Source: Datnioides undecimradiatus (lineage: Eukaryota; Chordata; Actinopteri; Lobotiformes; Datnioididae). From it: 64,000 nt of DNA. Below, one piece after another: positions 1 through 16,057 of this stretch. The DNA lies in the NCBI GenBank assembly GCA_008933995.1, contig WARS01000013.1, positions 16,371,806 through 16,435,805 of the forward strand, read 5' to 3'. The notes under the pieces were generated by a model that saw only the letters and a list, made by a program, of their open reading frames with translations, was not told where the DNA came from and made no database searches. Position 1 is the first letter of the stretch; each line of letters starts with the position of its first letter. The translations under genes were made by a program, and so were the position numbers.

Positions 1-6713
<6,713 letters not shown>

Positions 6714-7421
6714 GGCAGTACCGCTCACCCTACCCCCAAACCCCAACCTCCTTTATGCTTCTTTACGCACACTCACACATGCAAAATGCATCTAACTTTC
6801 TTCCACATCTTCTTTTGATTGAATTACTCTTCACTCTTGGTCATTCTATTCTCCACTTATATTTTAACACGTGATGTTGGTGGTAATTGACTGGAATCCA
6901 GTTTCTAATTTTGATTATTAATCCTATGATACGGATCTTGTGTCGTGCACATTCTCCCATTTTTTGGAGAGTGAATGGAAAGCCGATTAAGGTCTTTTCT
7001 TTTTGAAATGATGCTGAAATCTCAACTGTGAAGCAATGAAACTCCAGCACCTCTTTTATTTTTAAGCAATGACCACATATAGTTTATTTTCTTATTGATC
7101 TTGTCCGTTGAACTGATTTAACAATTTTTTACTTTTATCAGTCTCATTACTTTATATTTCTGTTGACAGAAGTCAGGACACTCTGCACAACAAGAAACAA
7201 AGTTGTGCTTTTTTATATTTTGCACATAAAAATCAACTGTTCATCTCTTTATTTAATGTCCTCCATCACAGTTTGTCTCTAGTTTTAGGATGTAAAACAC
7301 TGTCTAATGAAGATCCTGCAAATACAGACATACTTTGTTTTATTGTTTTTTGTTCAACGATGTGAAGATTCTTATAGTATATTCATCAGAATGAAGAAGA
7401 TATTTCTGTTTAATGTTTCTA

Positions 7422-7427
7422 AATAAA
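7422..7427 (+). terminator. pfkfb4: Poly(A) signal for the first pfkfb4 terminal exon
   Basis: AATAAA lying about 710 bases after the 6711-6713 stop codon, followed by T-rich sequence. It is the best candidate for ending transcripts that use the 6654-6713 exon. Use is inferred; no transcript evidence. Confidence 0.45.
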
Positions 7428-8254
7428 CTCCACTCAACCATCTCTTGTACCCTTCCCACATTCTTCTTGTGCTTCATTTTAGAGAGTTTTTCATTCACCC
7501 TGAATGTTAGTATGTTGGGTTATATGCTTGACTGTGAATCTCAGTATAAAGCTGGATATTTCTCACTCATGCTACTTTGAGATCAAGCGACGCAGACTGC
7601 TTCCTTCCCGTTTTACTATCTACAGATCAGTTCAGTGCCCTTCTGGCTTTCTTCGCTGGGCAAACTGAGGGCTAAGATTTCCCCATTCATTCACATGCAA
7701 AGGCTCCATTGGGGTGCATAAGAAAGTGCTGCTATTCATCAGCCTGAACAAAACACTCACTGTGTCACACACAGATTTCTTTCTGTCTAGAGTTAAGAGT
7801 GATTTACAAAAAAAAATGTCAACTTGTTATGTGCAGCGAGCAACACTGGCTTTGTCAAAAGGTTAAATCATTTCTTGAAAATAAAAGATGCTATTACAAT
7901 ATCTGTGTACATGATGGTGTGATGACAAATACGAAAAGAACCATGCTTGAACCACGTGTCAGACAAATGTTTCTATCATCCCCATTTCATCCAGTACAGT
8001 GTTAAAGAGGTCGAATAATGTGTGGGTGTGTTATTGAGAAAGTCTGAACTTTTTAAATAAACCTGATCTCTGATATCTGATATAGACCCACAGTGTGTCA
8101 ACAAAAAGAAGTTACCATTACAAACTCAGCAGATGTACAGTATGAGGTGCATTTCCTGGGCTGTGCGATAATCTAAATCAAAGCTGTTCCAATCAAATCC
8201 CTTTTGTGCTTTTACTCGTACTGGGTTTTTTCAGTGATGTGTTCCTTTTTGCAG

Positions 8255-8314
8255 AACGTGAACATCCATCGCACACCTGAAGACGCCCTGCAGACTGTCC
8301 CTCCTCACCTCTGA
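8255..8314 (+). CDS. pfkfb4: Alternative terminal coding exon of pfkfb4
   Basis: After a T-rich tract and TTTTTGCAG acceptor, this exon reads NVNIHRTPEDALQTVPPHL and stops with TGA. It is 60 bases, phase 0, exactly like the exon at 6654-6713 (NVEVSRMSEEALLTVPAHQ). The two peptides share 10 of 19 residues, including NV, R and the pattern E.AL.TVP.H. It can splice directly from the donor at 5872, and a separate AATAAA follows at 9023. I infer a tandem duplication of the last exon, giving two mutually exclusive C-termini. The C-terminal tail of this family contributes to isoform-specific control, so the choice could matter. Whether one or both are used needs RNA data. Confidence 0.75.
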   Translation, partial: NVNIHRTPEDALQTVPPHL

Positions 8315-9022
8315 CTGCCCGTTGTAACCCTGGTGTGGCCCACAGTCTCATTCTCTCACTCCCTTTTGACCGACTCCTGTGGTTGTTTCACTTCTCTGGT
8401 CCGCACAACCTGCTCACAGTGGTGACCGTCTGGGTGATGTGCCTCCTCCTCCTCCCTCAGCACCTCTGCCACAGACACACACTCACACACACACCTCTCT
8501 GTGTAAGACTTGTCTTTTAAGGGATCTGAAGGAGCTCAGCCTGAACACATAATGTGTTTGGGCCTCAGTAATTATATTTGAAAGGTAAATGGTATATGTA
8601 TATTTTTAAGTATTAGCCATGTGGTTTCATCAAATGATCATGTGACTTTCTGCTACGTTTGACATGTTACGGTATTGTGCAATCATTGTTATCTGTGAAG
8701 GTGTCTTCAGTGATAATATGCAGTTTGAAGGTTACAAGCCTACTTGGAAAATAATACTAAAAAGACTATTTTGAATATTATGTGGTTACTCAATGAATGG
8801 ATGTCTGAGTTGATTGGGAAATTATTGTTTTCTATGACGAAAACAGTCACTCAGACTTTAATCTGATGACCTCTGTCAACTCATTATTCTACACAAAGAC
8901 CTTCCACTAAAATTGAAACACATCCTTGATACTGTTTTGTGAAGAACACATTTGAGAATGTCGCATTCTGGAAATGTGAAAATGAAGCACTGACTTCGAA
9001 ATGTATGTCCCAACTCCACTAT
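8315..9022 (+). other. pfkfb4: Probable 3' UTR of the longer pfkfb4 isoform
   Basis: No convincing coding frame. The stretch begins GC-moderate, carries a small CA-rich tract near 8475-8500, then becomes AT-rich and ends at an AATAAA. It fits a 3' UTR of about 0.7 kb for transcripts using the 8255 exon. Confidence 0.5.
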
Positions 9023-9028
9023 AATAAA
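9023..9028 (+). terminator. pfkfb4: Poly(A) signal for the distal pfkfb4 terminal exon
   Basis: AATAAA in the context ATAATAAAGATG, followed by T-rich DNA. It is about 710 bases after the 8312-8314 stop codon, nearly the same distance as the signal after the proximal terminal exon. Confidence 0.5.
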
Positions 9029-9159
9029 GATGTTATTTTTATAAACCAACCTGTCATTACCTATACACTGTGGGTTTAATTATTTGTTACAGCTACAGTG
9101 ATTATTTTCATTTACTGCTAATCTGCCAGCACTTTGTCACCTCATTGATCAATTTTTGA

Positions 9160-9345
9160 GTGTGAAAAAAGTGACACATGGAAGTCAAGTTTTATTCAAT
9201 AAACCAGCAAATATTCATATTTATTAAGCAGGAGCTACTGATTTTGGGCCATTTTTGATCAACATGAACAAACTATCAATGTTGTTGCTTGTTATTTTTT
9301 TTGTTGGTTAAGTAATCAACCAATCATTTCAGCTCTGTCACACTG
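9160..9345. repeat. Second copy of the teleost repeat seen at 2250
   Basis: Contains AAACCAGCAAATATTCATAT, an 'AGCAGGAGCTACTGATTTT' block, TTTTTGATCAAC, a GTTGTTGCTTGTTATTTTTT block and the end motif CAATCATTTCAGCTCT. This is close to the general teleost consensus as I remember it and better preserved than the copy at 2250. It lies between pfkfb4 and the arpc4 3' end. Ends are approximate. Confidence 0.6.
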
Positions 9346-9676
9346 TGTTCAGCAAGTGTGTAACCACAAGACAGTGACTGAACTATATTTAAAAAGCATT
9401 TCAACTTATTTTGAAAGTGTCATTGTCTTCTTGAGGGATTTTAACATGTAATTAAATAATTTGGATAAGACATAAAAGTGAAGTAATGCTGTATGACAAA
9501 AACAGTTCACACCCTCTGCAGCGTGGAGGTATTACTTCCTCTTCCTCACAGCTGAGATAACAGTAACTATATAAGTGACCCAAGTGCTGACTAAAAACAA
9601 CTTCCTCAGATGCAGAACAAATCCATTTATAGGCAGAGCAGCAGCTCAGAACACTCACCGTCACTGAAACAGAAGG

Positions 9677-10038
9677 ATGGATCGTACTCATGGTAGGAAC
9701 AGCAAAGGTATAAACAACAGTTTTATTATCTTTCATTATTTTCATATTTGGGCTTTGGTGGCTTCTCTACAGACGGCTCTCACTCCATGTCCGCGATTAC
9801 ATTGCCACACAGACTACTTTTTCTCAAACATGGGCTTCCTGAACAGACAGATTTTGGAGACAAAGTTGAAACCACAGTCACAGAACATACAGACTCTTAC
9901 ACAAAATACAAAAACTGGCCGTCTGATTTGCAACAGCACATTCTCATTGCCCCTGTATTCATGGATATCAACTTGATTAATACTTCAAGGACCCGCCTTT
10001 GTTTGGGGATTTGTTCTAAGTGGCTGAAAATGAAACTG
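9677..10038 (+). CDS. Possible small spliced ORF of unknown identity, antisense to the arpc4 3' region
   Basis: Weak candidate. A TATATAAG motif at about 9568 precedes ATG 9677. A first exon 9677-9707 ends AAAG/gtataa; a 65-base intron with a TCTCTACAG acceptor leads to a second open stretch at 9773-10038, ending CTG/gtaaat. Phases agree. The joined frame gives about 99 residues and would need a further exon, since no stop occurs before the last donor. The peptide contains LLFLKHGLPEQTDFGDK and NWPSDLQQHILIAPV. I recognise no family, signal peptide or motif. It may equally be chance reading through noncoding DNA or a decayed insertion: the stretch overlaps the region where the arpc4 3' UTR should be. 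Confidence 0.18.
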
Positions 10039-10089
10039 GTAAATATTTCATTATATACAGTCATCGATATCCATGAGTACAGGGAAATA
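9951..10089. repeat. Imperfect inverted repeat (hairpin)
   Basis: CCCTGTATTCATGGATATC on the left arm (about 9953-9971) pairs with GATATCCATGAGTACAGGG on the right (about 10067-10085), with one mismatch over 19 bases and a loop of about 95 bases. It sits inside the presumed arpc4 3' UTR. It could fold in RNA or mark a local inverted duplication. No flanking target-site duplication is evident. Confidence 0.55.
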
Positions 10090-10195
10090 CTCGAGATGGG
10101 TGCCAAGGGTGTCATCGCCAGATTGGTCATGTTCCTCCCGTCTCCTTGCTGATTGGTTGTTTACTCCTTTAGTTCTCCTCTCTTGTGCTGATTGG
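10050..10195 (-). promoter_or_regulatory. Three CCAAT boxes followed by a TATA-like motif, minus-strand orientation
   Basis: Reading on the minus strand, CCAAT occurs at 10195-10191, 10156-10152 and 10126-10122 (two in the longer form CCAATCAGC or close to it), then TATATAA at about 10059-10053. The spacing between boxes is 30-39 bases, as in NF-Y-driven promoters, and the TATA-like motif is about 65 bases beyond the last box. All lie just after the arpc4 stop codon. Promoter activity is inferred from motif layout only. Confidence 0.3.
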
Positions 10196-10244
10196 CCCTC
10201 TGAGTGTTTTTCAGGCTCATGTGGGACCATGGACAACACTGTCA

Positions 10245-12377
10245 TCAGAACTGTGGACAGGAGAAGTCAAATTATTTTCATTTCTGTCCTTTAAAGGAAA
10301 GAAAACGTGTAAACAATTAACAGCGATGGGTCTGACTGCTATGTGCAGCAAAAGAAAACAAAATAAGATGCCAACAGCAGCAAGTTTCTTACGTTCTTGA
10401 GGAATTCCTCGGCAACAATACGGGCCCTGGCATTAACGGACAGTTTCATCTCGCTGATCTCCTTGTCAATCTCCTCCATGAAGTGGATGACAAAATCCAC
10501 GAGCTTGTGTTTGTACATCTGCTCCGTGTGGAAGTTGGTAATCAAGAAGCTAATATCATACCCCTGAAATCACAGTTGCAAGAGTTAAAATGAGAAAGTC
10601 AGGCACCAGGTGACACCAGTTAAATTTGATTAAAAAAATATCACGTTTAATAATAGTCATGGGAATATTCGTTGTAAATGTGTGGGGTATTTTATGTTTG
10701 CACACAGTTTTGAAAACATCTGAAGATGATTATTCTTACAATCACAGTGTCACTGGAGAGCGTCTTTGTGACTCACTTAAAAAAAATGTTATACACAGTG
10801 ATTATCCGTCCACCACACTGTGTCTTACCTCTACTGGTTTCCTCCTCAGAATGAAGAAGTTCTCTGCTCTCATCATCATGAAGCGCATAAACTTGTGGCA
10901 AAGGATCTTCTCAATCTCATCAGCCTGCAGTCAATCAGGTTTTTTTTTTTGTTTGAATACATATTAGATGGCGTAAGAAATTTGGAAATATAAATAGTTT
11001 GTGACCAAAAACAGACATGTTGTTTTTAAATCACCTGTTTGACAGCGATGCTGACTCTGACGGAGTTGATGGATCCCTCAATGAGAACCTTCTCCTTGTC
11101 ATTACGGCTGATCACAACGGGCTGAAGCAGCAGCTCCTTACTGCTCCTGTAACCACAACACACCAGCCATTAGAAATAAAGGCAGGCCTGCTCAGTTTTC
11201 ACCTATTGTGTTTTACTACATACTGAATGTTCTTGTGCTTGAGACCCTGCATGGCTCTACACAGAACCTCAGAGGTTATAGTGGCTTTAAAATTTTTAAT
11301 TTTCAATCTTGTTGTAAGAAGACACCTGTGAAAAGGCTGCTGCAAGTCCCTGCTGGCCATTTTTACACCCTTGCCCATGCTTGTGCCATTTTTTCCTTCC
11401 TACATTTTCTTATGCAAGTCTGCACAAGCCCACACTTGTTTGACAGCTGTAGGTGATCCACACACAGCCTTAAGGGCTACAGAAACAGGAGACAGAGAAG
11501 TTGGGGAATATCAAGTGAGACTGCTGATTCCAAACACACAGCATTAAACATACCTGACCTCCACCTCTGGCTTGTTGTGACGCTCCACCACCTGAGAGGA
11601 GAAGTTCTCCAGACAGAGGGCCGCCTGCAAGGTGGCCCTCACAGCGTTTAAGTAGGGGCGCAGAGTCGCTGTCTAGAGCAGAAAGTGAAAGAGATCAATG
11701 TCTACATGGGTCCCACTAGAGAGGAAATGCTGTTGGATGATACATGTCATTTAGATCAGGCTACATTGGCAAACTCAACCTACCGAGGACGCTTATACTT
11801 TTAAGGTCAAGTCTGATGAGGAATCAAAATGAGCTGTACACGGGGATGCACTGGTTGGTGCTCAGTTACCACTTTTTTATATTTTGAAGACAGAAAGAGG
11901 AAGCATCGTTTTAGTATCAACTTGTTGCAACTTTTTTGCATACAAAATGCGAGTGTTCCTCCTAAACCAACTACGATTTATTTATTTTATTTTGCATTAA
12001 CGTCAGGAAGAAGGATGCCTTTAAACGAGATTGCAGCTCGTCCACATTATCTAGGTCCACCAGTATCACTACATCTACGTCTACAACAGTGTATAAACAG
12101 CTTTTCCACCGTCTAATGACTATGAGCTACCACTCATAGTTGCGAGCAGAAAAGGGGCCGAGAGGAAAAGACAGCTCAGCTCAATCACTCTAGTTTCTGC
12201 AAACCGTATCAAGGATGCCCGTCCTCTCATTTACTACGCTGCAGCCTACCAGAAACACCATCTTTGAGAAACACAGAGCTAGCTAGCTACTCTCGCCTCG
12301 AATATAGCCACAGTTAACGGAGGTAAATGGCTAAATAATAAAATATAAAGATACATTTAGTGCAGGAGACTTACCAT
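10245..12377 (-). CDS. arpc4: Actin-related protein 2/3 complex subunit 4 (p20-ARC)
   Basis: Core structural subunit of the Arp2/3 complex, which nucleates branched actin filaments; with ARPC2 it forms the backbone that touches the mother filament. Coding exons on the minus strand: 12377-12375 (only the ATG), 11672-11554, 11146-11035, 10924-10829, 10563-10393 and 10250-10245 (only the last Phe codon and TGA). The total is 168 residues, the length known for vertebrates. The protein starts [20 protein letters not shown], contains [40 protein letters not shown] and [20 protein letters not shown], and ends VAEEFLKNF. It appears essentially identical to mammalian ARPC4 as I remember it. All junctions are GT-AG with matching phase. 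It is divergent with tada3, as in human 3p25. Confidence 0.97.
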
Positions 12378-13383
12378 TTTTGTGCTGTAAAAGACGGAAG
12401 TTCCTCAGCCACGCCTGGGACTCCTCTTCCGTAAATCCTACATAGCCGAGTACAGACAGGGTGCGTTGGTTTTAATGTAGCGTTTAGCTTGAAGAGGCGG
12501 ATTTCTCCCCACAACGGAAATGCTTCGACTTGCGCGTATTACTCCGCCCAGACAGAGTTTCTTTGTAGTAAAGCGAGCATATCCTACGATGCATCCATTC
12601 CGGTGTGCGAGCAGGGTGCATTTCTCTCTGTGACTTCTGGATCAGAGAAATCTCGCAGTTTTAGGACCAGTTTTTAATTAAAATGTGTTAAATGACAGCG
12701 TTACAACCTACATATGCCCGAGTTGATTACGTATTTAGCAGTTATAAATGTCCAGGCACCCTAGAAATATGGTTTGCTCCGATGATACCATTTTAGCATT
12801 AAATTAACGCATTAACTAACGAAACGAAACGTTTGTTTTAGAGAATAGCGAGAGTTGAAAACATGCCTTAATTTTGGTGACAAATGAAATTTTATTCTTC
12901 TTTTAAATTTCTTATCTTTTTGAAACTAGGCCATAATTCCGTTAAGGGTATATTTCACCCCTCGTCTAATAACAATGGTTTTTTCCATCATGGATACCAT
13001 TCACTGACGGTAAATATCATTGCCGCTTAATATCACAAAATACATTACGTGCTATAGGCTTGTATCGTTAAACTCTTGAAAGTTCTTCAGTTAAAACGTT
13101 TGTGTGCCAAACCGTAAAATGATCGCGATCGTGGTCGCATTATAAGAGCAATTTGGGCCAGTTTGGGCCCAGCGAGCTGGCGTTTCATGAAGCGGACCTG
13201 CGTGTACGTGTGTTTGGGTGCTTGTATGTGATAGAGAGACAGAGCCAAAACAGAAAATGAGTGAGAGCATTGAACGGGTGGAAACCACTGCTTTGTGAGT
13301 CTAATGGGTTTTTTTTATTGTGCGCATGTGCATCTTCTTCTTCAGGTCATTCAGCCAGTGTCAAGTTTCTGCCACACAGCATC
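12378..13383. promoter_or_regulatory. Shared head-to-head promoter interval of arpc4 and tada3
   Basis: About 1 kb between the arpc4 ATG (minus) and the tada3 ATG (plus). Near the arpc4 side there are ETS-type sites: CGGAAGT at 12395-12401 and TTCCG (CGGAA on the other strand) near 12427-12431, with another ACGGAAA near 12514, typical of TATA-less housekeeping promoters. The tada3 start exon has a clear acceptor (TTCTTCTTCAG) ending near 13345, so tada3 has at least one noncoding 5' exon somewhere in 12.5-13.2 kb; its donor could not be fixed. A short upstream ORF starts ATGAGTGAG at 13257. Confidence 0.6.
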
Positions 13384-15774
13384 ATGAGTGAGTTAAAGGA
13401 CTGCCCCCCACTGAAATATTACGACTTCAAGCCCGTCGAGCATGTGAAGGTTTGTCCCCGCTACACTGCTGTGCTTGGTCGCTCAGAGGACGATGGCATC
13501 GGCATTGAGGAGCTGGATACCCTGCAACTGGAGTTGGAGACCCTCCTCTCCTCAGCCAGCCGCCGCCTCCGAGCCCTGGAGGAGCAGAGACAGGTAGGAG
13601 GGGACAGGAAACCTCCTTTTTAAAGTCACTTGTCTGTAACTGAATCCCTAATGAAGACATGTGTTCCAAAAAACCACAATTGTTTGCATCGCCAGCCTAC
13701 TTGGTTGCTAACTCTAACCCCTCTTACGTGCTGCGTCTCAGATCCTCACAGACTGGCAGGACAAGAAGGGAGATAAGCGCTTCCTGAAGCTGGGAAAAGA
13801 CCCAGACCCTGCTGCCTCTACTCGCCACAAGCCAAAGAAGCAGAAGTTGGATGGCAAAGGTGGTCATGGTCCAGGTCCAGGTCCTGGTAGACCCAAATCC
13901 AAAAATCTGCAGCCCAAAGTCCAAGAATATGAATTTACAGATGATCCACAAGACATTCCCCGCACCCCTAAAAATGATGCACCAAACAGGTTTCCAACTA
14001 CAGCTCCTCATAGTATCCTTCATACCGTATTTGCTTTGCATGTTTATTGGTTGTGAGGCTAGTTTCACACTTTTGTGCTGTAATAAGAATTAAGGTTATT
14101 GAAATGAGTTTTGTTTTCCTGCAAAGTATCTCCATATTTATATTTATATACTTTTTAATTTCAGATTTTGGGCATCGGTTGAGCCATATTGCGCTGATAT
14201 CACAAATGAAGAGATACGATTACTAGAGGAGCTACTGAAACCCCCAGAGGATGAAGCAGAGTATTTCAAAGTATGACCTAAAAGACCAAGCACCTGTTGT
14301 TATGCTGATGATGACTAAAGTCAATCAAAGCGTGTCTAAAGCTCTGGGTATTTTTCTTGTGTGAATTAAAACATTTTTTTAAGTTTATATTGAGCTTTAA
14401 TACGATCTCTGTTCATTTTAGACTCCAGCATTGGGGAAACACTACTCTCAGCGTTGGGCTCAAGAGGATCTGCTGGAGGAGCAAAGGGAAGGAGCGCGAG
14501 CCAACGACAAGAAAAAGAACCTGATGAGCGGGCCGCTGTCTGAGCTGGATGCAAAAGGTGAAGGAAAATTGCAACCTGCACCTTTTTTTAAATGAATCCA
14601 CGAGGGGTAGTTTGCTCTTGGCCACAAAAGATGGCCACACAAGCATGTATCTACCTTAATACTCATGTTCATGTCCAACTGCTGTAGATGTAGACTCCCT
14701 GTTGAAAAAGTCAGAGTCCCAGCATGAATCTCCAGAAGATGGCTGTCCCTTTGGTCCCCTCACACAGCGTCTGCTCCAGGCCCTTGTAGAGGTCAGTATG
14801 TTGAAGATTTGATGACTGATAAATGATCTGGAATGTTAAATATTCATGTTTGTGAGATGTTTAAATATTGTAAAAACACTGAAACATGACCACAATTGAT
14901 AAGATTGTCCTCTGTTTTCTTCCAGGAGAACATTATATCCCCCATGGAGGATTCGCCGATACCTGATATTTCAGGGAAGGATGCTAATGATGGTGCTGGG
15001 ACCTCTCCTCGAAGCCAAGGAAAAGCTTTTAGGTATTTGTGCAACACTTGATAAATGTATGAAAGGAAACGAGATAAGTTCTTCACAAGTTGCATTCACA
15101 GAGCACACAGGCCACAGTGCTGACTGTTAGTTGTGTGTTTAATTCATGTCTCATGTGTCCTTGGCAGTATGCAGCTAAACTTGCTTGGAAATATCAAGTT
15201 GGACATCCAGACCTTTTTTGCCTTTCTGTTCCACACACAGTATCTCACATCTTCTGTCTGTTGTCCTTCTCCAGTGTTCCTCACACACGTTCGCTGGAGG
15301 CTCGGATCAAGGAGGAGCTGGTGGCTCAGGGGCTGCTGGACTCTGAGGAGCGACCAGGACCAGGAGGAGACTCTGAGGACGAAGTGCTGGCGGAGCTTCA
15401 GAAGAGACAAGCAGAGCTCAAAGCCCTGAGTGCTCACAACAGAGCCCGTAAACAGGAGCTGCTCCGGTATGAACACAGACCAACAACTGACTTATTCACT
15501 ATTATATAACTTTATCATTAATTAAAGTGTGTTCTTTGATCACCTGTTAATATTGACTTTATATTTCCTACTGCTGTGCAGGTTAGCAAAAGAGGAGATG
15601 CGCAAGCAGGAGCTGAGGCAGAGAGTCAGGGTGTCTGATAATGAGGTCATGGAGGGATTTCGACGAATCATGGCAGCTAGGCAGAAGAAACGCACTCCGA
15701 CCAAAAAGGAGAAGGACCAGGCTTGGAAGGCACTGAAGGAGAGGGAAAGTATCCTTAAACTGCTGGATGGATAG
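13384..15774 (+). CDS. tada3: Transcriptional adapter 3 (ADA3)
   Basis: Nuclear adaptor in the histone acetyltransferase module of SAGA and ATAC, bridging TADA2 and SGF29 with GCN5/PCAF. Coding exons: 13384-13593, 13742-13989, 14165-14270, 14422-14557, 14688-14791, 14926-15032, 15275-15466 and 15582-15774. Phases agree and give 431 residues (human 432). The protein begins MSELKDCPPLKYYDFKPVEH, has the coiled-coil-forming segment IEELDTLQLELETLLSSASR, a basic Gly/Pro linker (GHGPGPGPGRPKSK), the EYEFTDDP and FWASVEPYC segments, and the conserved C-terminal ADA3 domain from about residue 320: SLEARIKEEL, AELQKRQAELKALSAHNRAR, and a tail ending KERESILKLLDG. An in-frame opening upstream of the chosen ATG contains no other ATG, so this start is firm. 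Confidence 0.97.
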
Positions 15775-16051
15775 AGGAAGAAACGGTTTTTACCCCGAAC
15801 AGATGTTGGAAGAAAGAAGACTTTGATTTGATGGCGTGTGTGTGTGTGTACACAGTTTACTGCAGGTCTGTGTGATTTCAGTGGGGACTTTTCTGTAGTT
15901 TTACGTCATGTACAGCAGAAAACTCATTTGATCAGTAACATTAAATGCATTAAAGACTTTTTCTGCCTTCTGTTTTGATTTTCTTTTGTCAGGTTATATG
16001 TCTTTTTTATTTTGTTTACCATTGTAATGAAAAAATACACATGAATATTTG

Positions 16052-16057
16052 AATAAA
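16052..16057 (+). terminator. tada3: tada3 poly(A) signal
   Basis: AATAAA in TTTGAATAAATGAG, about 280 bases after the stop codon, followed by a GT-rich stretch (TTGTTGTATGTGTATG) typical of the downstream element. Confidence 0.65.

Noticed and set aside
13261-13623. N-terminally extended tada3 starting at 13261
   Set aside because: It begins on GTG, crosses a clear acceptor before 13346, and the known protein begins MSELKDC at 13384.
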